A DNA stretch of 42,959 nt from assembly GCF_004349105.1 (NCBI RefSeq), contig NZ_SMLB01000054.1:1-42959 (forward strand). Reading direction: 5' to 3'. Under the pieces are notes generated by a model that saw nothing but the letters and a program-made list of their open reading frames with translations, made no database searches and was not told the origin of the DNA. How positions within the stretch are numbered: position 1 is the first letter of the stretch; every line of letters starts with the position of its first letter. The position numbers and the translations under genes are program-made. Origin of the DNA: Jiangella aurantiaca. Lineage in GTDB: Bacteria; Actinomycetota; Actinomycetes; Jiangellales; Jiangellaceae. Of the stretch, positions 22,508 through 30,535 are shown in pieces.

Positions 22508-25144
22508 CTACGTCAGCGCGGACCGGTTCTCGTGCCGGCCGGGCGCGAGCGCGACCGTGACGCCGTCCGGCAGCTCGAGGCTGCCGGTGGTGCCCACCGG
22601 CAGCTGCGTCGCCACGACCAGCGCGCCGGCCTCGACGCGCCACTCGATGGAGACCTCGCCGTACGGTGACCGGTGCCGGGCCCGCGCGAAGGTCAGCCCG
22701 CCGCCCGGCCGCGGCCGGAACCGCACGCGGCGGTAGCCCGGCTCGGCCGGCGCCAGCCCCGCCACCACACGGTGCAGCCAGTCGGCCACGGCGCCGAGCG
22801 CGTAGTGGTTGAACGACGTCATCGTCCCCGGGTTGACGGTGCCGTCGGGCAGCAGGCTGTCCCAGCGCTCCCAGATCGTCGTCGCGCCGTGCGTGACCGG
22901 GTACAGCCAGGACGGGCAGTCCCGCTGCAGCAACAGGTCGTACGCGGTGTCCAGCTCGCCGGCGTCCGTCAGCGCGTCGCTGACCAGCGGCGTCCCGACG
23001 AACCCGGTGGCGATGCGGTTGCCCTCGGCGCGGACCAGCTCGCCCACACGGCGACCGGCCGCGGCCCGCAGCTCGTCTGGGATCAGGTCGAATCGCAGCC
23101 CCAGCGCGTACGCCGTCTGCGCGTCGCTGGTCATCCGGCCGTCGGGCAGCACATAGGTAGCAGCGAACGCATCGCGGACGGCGTCGGCCAGCGCCGCGTA
23201 GTGCTTCCGCTCCACGTCACGGCCCAGGACGCCGGCCAGCCACGACAGCCGGCGTGCCGACGCCGCGAAGTACGCCGTCGCGACCAGATACCGGTCGGTA
23301 CGCGCATCGGCCGGGTCCTGCGGCGGCGCGGCCGGGTCGAGCCAGTCGCCGAGCTGGAAGCCATCGTCCCAGAGGTGGTCGGGGCCGGCCAGCCGGTCGA
23401 CGAGGTCGACCCAGCGGCGGGCGCTCTCGAACCGGTCCGCGACGACGCCGGCGTCGCCGTACCGCTCGTACAGCGTCCACGGCAGGAACGTCACGACGTC
23501 GCCCCACGCCGCGCCCGGCCGGATCGGCGTCCACGTCTTGTGCGCCGGGATCACCGGGACGTACCACGGCACCGTCCCATCGGGCAGCTGCTCGCGCTCG
23601 ACGTCGCCCAGCCAGCCGGCCAGCATCCCCGCCACGTCGTAGAGGAAGCTCGCCGTCGGCCCGAACACCTGGATGTCGCCGGTCCAGCCGACCCGCTCGT
23701 CGCGCTGCGGGCAGTCGGTCGGGAGGTCGACCATGTTGCCGCGCATGCTCCACACGACGTTCTCGTGCAGCCGGTTCACCAGCGGGTCGGAGCACTCGAA
23801 CCACCCGGTGCGCTCCAGGTCGGTGTGGTAGACGCGGGCGACGACGTCACCGGCGGCGACGGCGGCGTCGAGGTCGCCGGGCCAGCCGGTGACCTCGGCG
23901 TACCGGAACCCGTGGAAGGTGAACCGCGGCTCCCACTCCTCGCCGTCCGGGCGGCCGGCCAGTGTGTAGCTGTCGGCCGAGCGCGCGTCGCGCAGCGGGC
24001 GGGTGTAGAGCTCGCCGTCCTGCAGGACCTCGGCGGTGCGCAGCGTGACGGTGCTGCCCGCAGGCCCCGTGACGCGGAAGCGGACCCGGCCGACGAGGTT
24101 CTGCCCCAAGTCGAGGACGCGCTTGCCGCTGGGCGTCGTGAGCACCGCCACCGGCCGGACCTCCTCGGTGCAGCGGACCGGCGGGCCGGTGGGCGCGCGA
24201 AGGGTCGCGGGGTCGCGCTCGCCGACGGCGACCGGCGTCCACGCGGCGTCGTCGAAGCCGGGCTCGGACCATCCGGCGTGCTCCAAGCGCGCGTCGTAGT
24301 CCTCGCCGTCGTAGTTGCCGGTGCGGAGGATCGGGCTCGGCGCCGCCCGCCAGGCGCCGTCCGTCGCGACCGTCTGAACCCGGCCGTCGCCGTAGGTCAG
24401 CTCCATCTGCGCGAGGAACGACAGGTCGCTGCCGTACAGGTTGCGGAAGCCGCCGTACCAGCCGAGCCGGCCGCGGTACCAGCCGTCGCCGAGCCAGGCG
24501 CCGAGCACGTTCGGGCCCGGCCGGAGCAGCGGCGTGACGTCGTAGGTGTAGTAGCGCAGGTGCTTCGGGTAGACCGTCCAGCCCGGCGACAGCGCCTCGT
24601 CACCGACCCGCCGCCCGTTGACCTCCGCCTCGTACAGCCCGTGCGCCGTCGCGTACAGCCGGGCCGCGACGAGGTCGCCGCCGACGGTGAACTCACGACG
24701 CACCAGCGACGGCCGCCGGTCGTCGGACTCCGGGTCCTCGTCCCACGCGCCGCCCACCGGGACCGCCGACCAGTCGCCCGGCTCCAGCAGCCCGGCCTCG
24801 AGCACCGTCGGCTCGCTCCAGCCGGTGGTCGCGCCGTCGTCGCCGTGCAGCCGGACCCGGACGGTCACCCGCTCGCGCGACGTCAGCGGCTGCGCCGGCC
24901 ACGGGACCAGCACCTGGTCCGCCGAGTCGATGGTGACGACCTCGGGCGCAGCGCCGGTGCGCGTCAGCTCGACGTCGTAACCGGTCTGCCGCCACGGCCG
25001 GTCCGCCGTCACCGTCCAGGACAGCCGCGGGCGGCGCTCACCGATGCCCAGCGGCTGTCGGCCGTTTGTAGCCGACCGCAAGGTCTGACGCCAGTCCCCG
25101 GATGAATAGTGCTCGACCCGTGGGGCGGACGGCGTGACGGTCAT
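22508..25144 (-). CDS. GH78 alpha-L-rhamnosidase
   Basis: Inverting glycosidase of 878 residues removing terminal L-rhamnose from plant polysaccharides or flavonoid glycosides. N-terminal beta-sandwich domains (residues 1-330) include RLYATAHGLYEAEVNGRRVG, the Bac_rhamnosid_N pattern. The (alpha/alpha)6 catalytic domain has DCPQRDERVGWTGD near 475 with the catalytic acids, and the C-terminal sandwich ends near 878. No signal peptide is visible, so it is probably cytoplasmic and acts on imported oligosaccharides. The ATG at 25144 is preferred (GAGGGAG five bases upstream) over an in-frame GTG at 25150. A LacI-type operator lies 31 bases upstream; the gene is divergent from a sugar dehydrogenase. 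Confidence 0.93.
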   Translation of the reverse strand: MTVTPSAPRVEHYSSGDWRQTLRSATNGRQPLGIGERRPRLSWTVTADRPWRQTGYDVELTRTGAAPEVVTIDSADQVLVPWPAQPLTSRERVTVRVRLHGDDGATTGWSEPTVLEAGLLEPGDWSAVPVGGAWDEDPESDDRRPSLVRREFTVGGDLVAARLYATAHGLYEAEVNGRRVGDEALSPGWTVYPKHLRYYTYDVTPLLRPGPNVLGAWLGDGWYRGRLGWYGGFRNLYGSDLSFLAQMELTYGDGRVQTVATDGAWRAAPSPILRTGNYDGEDYDARLEHAGWSEPGFDDAAWTPVAVGERDPATLRAPTGPPVRCTEEVRPVAVLTTPSGKRVLDLGQNLVGRVRFRVTGPAGSTVTLRTAEVLQDGELYTRPLRDARSADSYTLAGRPDGEEWEPRFTFHGFRYAEVTGWPGDLDAAVAAGDVVARVYHTDLERTGWFECSDPLVNRLHENVVWSMRGNMVDLPTDCPQRDERVGWTGDIQVFGPTASFLYDVAGMLAGWLGDVEREQLPDGTVPWYVPVIPAHKTWTPIRPGAAWGDVVTFLPWTLYERYGDAGVVADRFESARRWVDLVDRLAGPDHLWDDGFQLGDWLDPAAPPQDPADARTDRYLVATAYFAASARRLSWLAGVLGRDVERKHYAALADAVRDAFAATYVLPDGRMTSDAQTAYALGLRFDLIPDELRAAAGRRVGELVRAEGNRIATGFVGTPLVSDALTDAGELDTAYDLLLQRDCPSWLYPVTHGATTIWERWDSLLPDGTVNPGTMTSFNHYALGAVADWLHRVVAGLAPAEPGYRRVRFRPRPGGGLTFARARHRSPYGEVSIEWRVEAGALVVATQLPVGTTGSLELPDGVTVALAPGRHENRSALT

Positions 25145-25174
25145 CGGCACTCCCTCGGCTGGCGGAACGGTGGC

Positions 25175-25186
25175 TGAGACGTTTCA
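25175..25186. promoter_or_regulatory. LacI-type CG-centred operator (TGAGACGTTTCA)
   Basis: It differs by one base from the ideal palindrome TGAAACGTTTCA bound by many LacI-family regulators with a central CpG. It stands 31-42 bases upstream of the rhamnosidase ATG. Confidence 0.6.
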
Positions 25187-25217
25187 AGGCGGCAGACTAC
25201 CGGAATCTCCACAGTGA

Positions 25218-25246
25218 TTGACACGATTCAACCTGCCGGTCACGAT
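25218..25246 (+). promoter_or_regulatory. Promoter of the sugar dehydrogenase with an overlapping LacI-type site
   Basis: TTGACA (25218-25223), 17 bases, CACGAT (25241-25246), then six bases to the ATG at 25253, which implies a leaderless mRNA. TGACACGATTCA (25219-25230) overlaps the -35 box and matches TGAAACGTTTCA in 10 of 12 positions, so the same regulator as at 25175-25186 could control both divergent genes. Confidence 0.55.
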
Positions 25247-25252
25247 GGGGCC

Positions 25253-26116
25253 ATGCGGATCGCGGTCACCGGCAGCTCCGGCCGGCTCGGTACGGCCACC
25301 GTCGAGCGGCTGCGGGCCGGCGGGCACGATGTCGTCGGGTTCGACCTCGCGGCCCCGGCCGGGCAGGGGTTCACCCGGGTCGACCTCGCCGACTACGGGC
25401 AGACGCTCGACGCACTACTCGGCGTGACGGCGCGGCACGACGGCGTCGACGCGCTCGTCCACCTGGCGGCGATCCCGGTGAACGGCCTGGTCCCCGACGT
25501 CACCACGTTCCACGCCAACCTGACGGCGTCGTTCAACACGGTCTTCGCCGCGCTCCGGGCCGGGGTGCGCGCCGTCGTCTGCGCGTCGAGCATCACCGCG
25601 ATGGGTTTCCCGTTCGACGAGCCCCCGCCGTACCTCCCGCTCGACGAGGACTTCACCGCGGCGAACACCACCTACGGCCTGGTCAAGGTGCTCGAGGAGA
25701 CGATGGCCGGCCAGCTGGTGCGGTGGGACCCAGGGCTGTCGGTCACGGCGCTGCGCTTCACCAACATCGTCACGCCGGACGACTACGGCACGTTCGCCCG
25801 TGCCGGCGACCCGGCCTACCGGCGCGACCTCCTCGGCTCGTACGTCGACGTGCGCGACGCGGCCGCCGCGGTCGAGCTGGCGCTGGCGGCTGCCCGCCCA
25901 GGGGCCGTGGTCTACGACATCGCGGCCGCCGACACCGGCCTGACCATCCCGTCGGCCGAGCTGGCCCGCCGCTGGTTCCCGGACGTGCCGCTCCGCCGTG
26001 AGCTCCGCGAGTTCGAGACGCTGATCTCGATCGACCGCGCCCGCGCGCGGCTCGGCTACGCGCCGGCGCACACCTGGCGCGAGGAGTACGCCGCGGGTCA
26101 GGCGGTGCCGCGGTGA
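25253..26116 (+). CDS. NAD(P)-dependent sugar epimerase/dehydrogenase (extended SDR)
   Basis: Extended short-chain dehydrogenase of 287 residues. The nucleotide-binding loop is TGSSGRLG (6-13), a variant of TGxxGxxG; Ser near 118 (CASSITAMG) and Tyr/Lys in TTYGLVK near 142-146 complete the catalytic set. The size and the SSGRLG/ALRFTNIV pattern are close to uronate dehydrogenase-like enzymes, which oxidise the C1 hydroxyl of a sugar to a lactone. Convergent (19-base overlap) with an SMP-30-type lactonase, a classic functional pair. The substrate could be rhamnose, apiose or a uronate; see findings. Leaderless promoter. Confidence 0.82.
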   Translation: MRIAVTGSSGRLGTATVERLRAGGHDVVGFDLAAPAGQGFTRVDLADYGQTLDALLGVTARHDGVDALVHLAAIPVNGLVPDVTTFHANLTASFNTVFAALRAGVRAVVCASSITAMGFPFDEPPPYLPLDEDFTAANTTYGLVKVLEETMAGQLVRWDPGLSVTALRFTNIVTPDDYGTFARAGDPAYRRDLLGSYVDVRDAAAAVELALAAARPGAVVYDIAAADTGLTIPSAELARRWFPDVPLRRELREFETLISIDRARARLGYAPAHTWREEYAAGQAVPR

Positions 26117-26985
26117 TGCGTCGCCGACCGCGTCGTGGTGCCGATCCGGTACAGGCTCGTGCTCGCCGCCACGAACAGCTCGGTGCCGTCGTCACCGCCG
26201 AAGCAGACGTTCGCGACCGGCTCCGGCACCGGCACGACGGCGACCCGCTCGCCGTCGGGCGTGAACACCTGCACGGAGTCCTCGCTCGACGACCACACCC
26301 GGCCCTCCTCGTCGACCCGGATGCCGTCGGCCGCGCCCGGGCGCACCGTCGCGAACACCCGGCCGTCGCCGCACCGGCCGTCCGCCACGTCGTACGCATG
26401 GATCGACCGCGCCTCGGGGTCGGCCTGCAGGTAGCCGGTGTCGGCGACGTACAGCACCGACTCGTCCGGCGAGAAGGCCAGGCCGTTGGGGTGGACCATG
26501 TCGGTGACGACGGCGCTCAGCTCGCCGCTCGCCTCGTCGTAGCGGAACACGTGGCAGCCGCCGTACTCCTGCTGCCCCGGGTGCCCCTCGCGGCCGCTCT
26601 CGTGGATGCCGTACGGCGGGTCGGTGAACCAGATCGAGCCGTCGCTCGCCACCACCACGTCGTTGGGCGAGTTGAACGGAAGGCCGCCGACGGCGTCGAC
26701 GATCGGCGTGACGACGCCGTCGATGTCGCGCTCCACCCGGCGCCGCCCGTGCGAGCACTGGACGACGTGGCCGTCGAGGTCGAGCGTGCGGCCGTTGGTG
26801 AACTCGACGCCGGTGCCGTAGACCGTCGTCTCGCCGGTCGCGGCGTCCCACTCGAGGATGCGGTCGTTCGGGATGTCGCTCCAGCGCACCCGGCGGCTGC
26901 GGGGCAACCAGACGGGGCCCTCGGCCCACACGGTCCCGGTGTACAGCCGCTCCAGCGCGGCGCCGTCGGCCAGGGGGCTCGTCAC
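26098..26985 (-). CDS. SMP-30/gluconolactonase-family sugar lactonase
   Basis: Six-bladed beta-propeller lactonase, 295 residues. Signature elements: VWAEGPVWLP near residue 18 (metal-ligand Glu), PFNSPNDVVVASDGSIWFTDP near 110-130 (Asn ligand), HPNGLAFSPDESVLYVADTG near 170-190 (Asn and Asp ligands) and ADGIRVDEEGRVW near 225. It would open a sugar lactone to the acid. The start is the GTG at 26985, giving the family's usual N-terminus; an in-frame start at 27051 would add 22 residues and cannot be excluded. Divergent from the apionate-oxidoisomerase-like gene and convergent with the SDR gene, so the three likely act in one oxidative pathway. Confidence 0.85.
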   Translation of the reverse strand: MTSPLADGAALERLYTGTVWAEGPVWLPRSRRVRWSDIPNDRILEWDAATGETTVYGTGVEFTNGRTLDLDGHVVQCSHGRRRVERDIDGVVTPIVDAVGGLPFNSPNDVVVASDGSIWFTDPPYGIHESGREGHPGQQEYGGCHVFRYDEASGELSAVVTDMVHPNGLAFSPDESVLYVADTGYLQADPEARSIHAYDVADGRCGDGRVFATVRPGAADGIRVDEEGRVWSSSEDSVQVFTPDGERVAVVPVPEPVANVCFGGDDGTELFVAASTSLYRIGTTTRSATHHRGTA

Positions 26986-27110
26986 GCGCTCAGGATGCCA
27001 GACCGACCCGCCGGCGCTCGTCGTCAGGGCGAGCACGCCGGCCCCGACCACACCGACACCAGGGAGAAGGCGTCTACTGCGGCCCGCCGCGTGGCGTCAG
27101 GGAGGCGACA

Positions 27111-27971
27111 ATGAGCGAGAACCTGAGCATCGCCGTCATCGGCGCAGGCGGCAAGATGGGCATGCGAGTCTCGGACAACCTGCAGCGCACCGGCCACACC
27201 GTCCGTTACGCGGAGAACTCGCCGGCCGGTATCGAGCGGGTGACGGCGGCGGGGCGTCGTGTCACGCCCAGCGCCGAGGCCGTCGCCGGCGCGGACGTCG
27301 TCGTGCTGGCCGTGCCCGACCTCGCGCTCGCGGCCGTCTCCGCCGAGGTCGTCCCACTGCTGCAGCCCGGCGCCATCCTGCTGACGCTGGACCCGGCCGC
27401 CGCCTACGCCGGCCTGCTCGCCCGCCGCGACGACGTCGTGCAGGCGGTCGCGCATCCCTGCCACCCGTCGGTGTTCCTGGAGCGGACGACGCCCGAGGAG
27501 TACGCCGACACGTTCGGTGGCATCGCCGCGCCGCAGGACGTCGTGGCCGCCATCGAGGCACCGGCCGGCGACGTCGGCACCCGGACGACCGCCGAGACCG
27601 TCATCCGGACCATGTACGCGCCGGTGCTGGACGTGCACTGGGTGACGGTCAAGCAGCTGGCCCAGCTGGAGCCGACGCTGGTCGAGACGGTGGCGTGTAT
27701 GGTCGGCGCGTTGCTGGCGGAGGCGCTGCAGGAGGCCGTCGGGACCATGGGCGTCCCGGAGCCGGCCGCCCGGGCGATGCTGCTCGGCCACACCCAGGTG
27801 GCGCTGGCCAACACGCTGCGCGGCTCGAACCCGTTCTCCGACGCCTGCCTCATCGCGATGGACTACGGCCGCGAGTCGATCGTCCGCGACGACTGGAAGA
27901 AGATCTTCCGCGACGACGAGCTGGACCGCGTCCTGGCCCGGATGCTGCACCTGGACCGGATCGTGCGGTGA
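27111..27971 (+). CDS. apnO: D-apionate oxidoisomerase-like dehydrogenase
   Basis: Oxidoreductase of 286 residues with an N-terminal Rossmann fold (IGAGGKMG at 10-17, VVVLAVPD near 63) and a helical 6-phosphogluconate-dehydrogenase-like C-terminal domain. The motif AHPCHPSVF near 119 and the terminal DYGRE...RDDWKKIFRDDEL are, in my memory of the family, typical of D-apionate oxidoisomerase (ApnO), which converts D-apionate to 3-oxo-isoapionate in D-apiose catabolism. AGGGAGG precedes the ATG at 27111. Other members of this dehydrogenase group are uncharacterised, so the exact substrate is inferred, strengthened by an OiaK-like kinase and a RuBisCO-like protein further on. Confidence 0.7.
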   Translation: MSENLSIAVIGAGGKMGMRVSDNLQRTGHTVRYAENSPAGIERVTAAGRRVTPSAEAVAGADVVVLAVPDLALAAVSAEVVPLLQPGAILLTLDPAAAYAGLLARRDDVVQAVAHPCHPSVFLERTTPEEYADTFGGIAAPQDVVAAIEAPAGDVGTRTTAETVIRTMYAPVLDVHWVTVKQLAQLEPTLVETVACMVGALLAEALQEAVGTMGVPEPAARAMLLGHTQVALANTLRGSNPFSDACLIAMDYGRESIVRDDWKKIFRDDELDRVLARMLHLDRIVR

Positions 27972-27975
27972 CGGC

Positions 27976-28216
27976 TCAGTAGACGCGGGCGCGGGTGGGC
28001 GTCACCCGGATCACGGTGGAGTAGTCGTCCAGCACGTCCTCCGGCCTGGCGCCGACCGGCTCGATGGTCGCGCGGTACTTGGCGATGTAGCGGTCGGCCT
28101 CGTCGCCGGTCAGCGGCCCCGGCTCGACGACGGACCGTGCTGATCCAGATCTCCGTCTCGTCGTCGAGCCGTCGCTGCGCGGTAGCGGTGGCGGTGTCGT
28201 CCAGACAGGAAAGCAT
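27976..28216 (-). pseudogene. Remnant of a PPOX-class F420-dependent oxidoreductase (middle deleted, frameshifted)
   Basis: The minus strand starts with a good ribosome site (GGAAGGA) and ATG at 28216 and reads MLSCL...RRLDDETEIWISTV, the opening of small split-barrel F420/FMN proteins (RRL..ET..WL.TVR). After about 30 codons it must shift frame to continue as ADRYIAKYRATIEPVGARPE...RVTPTRAR, the family's normal C-terminal tail ('YLAKY..I...G.TPE....YSV..R..PTR'). About 80 central residues are missing, and the length of 241 bases is not a multiple of three. It is a deletion relic, ending five bases from the convergent dehydrogenase stop. Confidence 0.6.
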
Positions 28217-28610
28217 CGTCGATCCTTCCGTCGAGTGATGCCCGTCACAGCACCGTCTCGGCGCAAGGTATTCTAGCGTGGTCCGTCTCACATTCTGACT
28301 GGAATCTGACCGGAATATGAGATCACACGACTTTCCGTTTGGAGACCACTGGTCCAATCGGGAAGATGGACGCATGTCTCGCGCATCGTCCGACACCGCC
28401 CGGATCGTGTCTACGGCCCTCGGCCGCGGCATGTCCATGTGTCCGATGCGAATGCGCCGCTGCCGCTGACGCCGTAGCCGCGTCACCGAGGCAGCAGCAC
28501 CCCTCCCCAGCCCACCGGCACCGGCCGGCGACCCAGCCGCGCCCTCCGCGGGCTCCCCCGCGCCCATCCCGCGCACCCCGCACCGCACCTCACAAGGAGA
28601 GCAGCACGCC
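28217..28610 (+). other. Upstream region of the methionine transporter operon
   Basis: Nearly 400 bases without a conventional gene apart from the small ORF at 28374-28469. After it comes a C-rich, Pro-codon-like stretch (28490-28595) and a ribosome site (AAGGAGA) before metQ. I looked for an S-box/SAM-type riboswitch and did not recognise a core, although metQ is a typical place for one. Confidence 0.4.
28374..28469 (+). CDS. Met/Cys-rich small ORF, candidate leader peptide of metQNI
   Basis: A 31-codon frame whose last twelve codons read MSMCPMRMRRCR: four Met and two Cys among the final twelve residues, in a region otherwise without genes. It ends 141 bases before metQ. Translation could begin at the ATG at 28374 (GGAAG upstream) or only at the ATG at 28431. 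Ribosome stalling at Met or Cys codons under starvation could control downstream expression. No member of a described family is recognised, so both translation and function are inference. Confidence 0.4.
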   Translation: MSRASSDTARIVSTALGRGMSMCPMRMRRCR

Positions 28611-29495
28611 ATGAACCGTCGCATCGTCCTGCCCCTCGCACTCGCCGGAGCCGCCGCAGTCCTGGCCGCGTGCGGCGGGGGCGACACCGAGACCGCGTCC
28701 GGCGAGTCCGGCGACCCGATCCGCATCGGCGTGGTCGGCGCCAGCGAGGACTACTGGCAGGCCTTCACCGAGCTCGCCGACGAGGAGGGCATCGACGTCG
28801 AGCTGGTGAACTTCACCGACTACACCCAGCCCAACCCGGCGCTCTCGCAGGGCCAGCTCGACCTCAACCAGTTCCAGCACCTGCAGTACCTGGCCGCGTA
28901 CAACGTCGCGAACGACGACGACCTGACGCCGATCGGCGCGACCGCGATCTACCCGCTCGGCCTGTACTCGCAGAAGCACCAGTCGCTCGGGGACATCCCC
29001 GAGGGCGGCGAGGTCGCGATCCCGAACGACGAGACCAACCAGGCCCGCGCGCTGCTCGTCCTGCAGGACGCCGGCCTGATCACGCTCGAGGGCGGCGGCA
29101 GCTCGACATCGCTGCCGTCGGACGTCGTCGAGGAGGAGTCGCGGGTGACGGTGACGCCGGTGGCCGCCGAGCAGACGGCGACGGCCCTGAACAGCGTCGA
29201 CGCGTCGGTGATCAACAACGACTTCGTGGCCGACGCCGGCCTGGAGCCGACCGACGCGCTGTACCAGGACCAGGCCGACAGCCCGGGCGCCCGCCCGTAC
29301 ATCAACGTGTGGGTCGCGCGGTCCGAGGACGTCGACAACGAGACGTTCCTGAGGCTGGTCGACCTGTACCACTCGCCGGAGGTCGAGGCGGCATCGGCGG
29401 AGGCGTCCGGCGGCACGGCCGTGTTCACGGACAACCCGGCCGACGAGCTGACCGAGATCCTCGACGGGATCCAGACGGACCTCGCCGCGCACTGA
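28611..29495 (+). CDS. metQ: Methionine-binding lipoprotein MetQ
   Basis: NLPA/MetQ-family binding protein of 294 residues. Signal peptide and lipobox LAAC with Cys21; mature start IRIGVVGASEDYWQAF; then VELVNFTDYTQPNPALSQGQLDLNQFQHLQYL (residues about 67-98), the diagnostic ligand-site segment of the MetQ fold, and SVINNDFVADAGLEP near 200. AAGGAGA precedes the ATG at 28611. First gene of metQ-metN-metI, coupled by TGATG to metN. It takes up D/L-methionine or a close analogue. Confidence 0.92.
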   Translation: MNRRIVLPLALAGAAAVLAACGGGDTETASGESGDPIRIGVVGASEDYWQAFTELADEEGIDVELVNFTDYTQPNPALSQGQLDLNQFQHLQYLAAYNVANDDDLTPIGATAIYPLGLYSQKHQSLGDIPEGGEVAIPNDETNQARALLVLQDAGLITLEGGGSSTSLPSDVVEEESRVTVTPVAAEQTATALNSVDASVINNDFVADAGLEPTDALYQDQADSPGARPYINVWVARSEDVDNETFLRLVDLYHSPEVEAASAEASGGTAVFTDNPADELTEILDGIQTDLAAH

Positions 29496-30535
29496 TGGCA
29501 CCCCTGATCAGCTTCCAGGACGTCAGCAAGGTCTTCGGGTCCGGCGACCGCGCCGTCCGCGCCGTCGACGGCGTGACGCTGGACATCGAGGCCGGCGAGA
29601 TCTTCGGCGTCATCGGCTACTCCGGCGCCGGCAAAAGCACGCTGGTGCGGCTGGTCAACGCGCTGGAGACGGTGACGTCGGGGCGGCTCCGCGTGGACGG
29701 CCGTGACGTCACCGCCCTGCGCGAGGCCGAGCTGCGCTCCGTCCGGGCCGGCATCGGGATGGTGTTCCAGCAGTTCAACCTGCTCAACTCGCGCACCGTC
29801 GCCGGCAACGTCGCCTACCCGCTGAAGGTGGCCGGCTGGTCGCGCGAACGCCGCGCGGCGCGGGTCGCCGAGCTGCTCGACTACGTCGGCATCGCGGACA
29901 AGGCGAAGGCCTACCCGCGGCAGCTGTCCGGCGGGCAGAAGCAGCGCGTCGGCATCGCCCGCGCGCTCGCGACGTCGCCGCGGATCCTGCTCGCCGACGA
30001 GGCCACCAGCGCGCTCGACCCGGACACCACGCAGGACGTGCTGGCGCTGCTGCGCCGGGTCAACCGCGAGCTGGGCGTCACCGTCGTCGTCATCACCCAC
30101 GAGATGGACGTCATCCGCTCGCTCGCGCACCGTGTCGCCGTCATGGAGGCCGGGAAGGTGATCGAGCACGGCCCGGTCTACGACGTGTTCGCCGCGCCGC
30201 GCGAGCGGGCCACCCGCCGGTTCGTCGCCACGACGCTGAAGGACCGGCCGACGCCCGAGGCGGTCGAGCGGCTGCGGCACCGGCACCCGGGCCGGATCAT
30301 CACCGTCGGCATCCGCGAGGGGGCCGGCGGGAGCGTCGACGTCACCGCGGCGCTGCGGGCGCACGGCGTCGACGGGACCATCGTGTTCGGCGGCATCACC
30401 GAGATCGACGAGCGCCCGTTCGGCTCGCTGACGCTGGAGCTGACCGGCCCCGATGCGGCCATCGACGCGCTCGTCGCCGACCTCCGCGACCGTACCGACG
30501 TCGACGACCTCGGGATCGCGGGGGTGCCGGCATGA
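29495..30535 (+). CDS. metN: Methionine ABC transporter ATPase MetN
   Basis: ATPase of 346 residues: Walker A GYSGAGKST near 45-53, Q-loop MVFQQFNLLNSRTVAGNV near 90, signature LSGGQKQRVGIARAL near 150, Walker B ILLADEATSALDPDTTQ near 170 and switch His in VVITHEMDV near 205. The C-terminal extension (residues about 262-346) is the NIL domain that senses cytoplasmic methionine and inhibits transport in MetN proteins. The ATG at 29495 overlaps the metQ stop; the 3' end overlaps metI (ATGA). Confidence 0.96.
   Translation: MAPLISFQDVSKVFGSGDRAVRAVDGVTLDIEAGEIFGVIGYSGAGKSTLVRLVNALETVTSGRLRVDGRDVTALREAELRSVRAGIGMVFQQFNLLNSRTVAGNVAYPLKVAGWSRERRAARVAELLDYVGIADKAKAYPRQLSGGQKQRVGIARALATSPRILLADEATSALDPDTTQDVLALLRRVNRELGVTVVVITHEMDVIRSLAHRVAVMEAGKVIEHGPVYDVFAAPRERATRRFVATTLKDRPTPEAVERLRHRHPGRIITVGIREGAGGSVDVTAALRAHGVDGTIVFGGITEIDERPFGSLTLELTGPDAAIDALVADLRDRTDVDDLGIAGVPA

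Noticed and set aside
22673-25105. Plus-strand open frame of 810 codons opposite the rhamnosidase
   Set aside because: Shadow of the GH78 gene; composition is Arg/Gly/Val/Pro-biased with no recognisable domain.
28217-28610. SAM riboswitch upstream of metQ
   Set aside because: I could not trace a conserved S-box, SAM-II or SAM-IV core by eye; a covariance search would be needed to decide.
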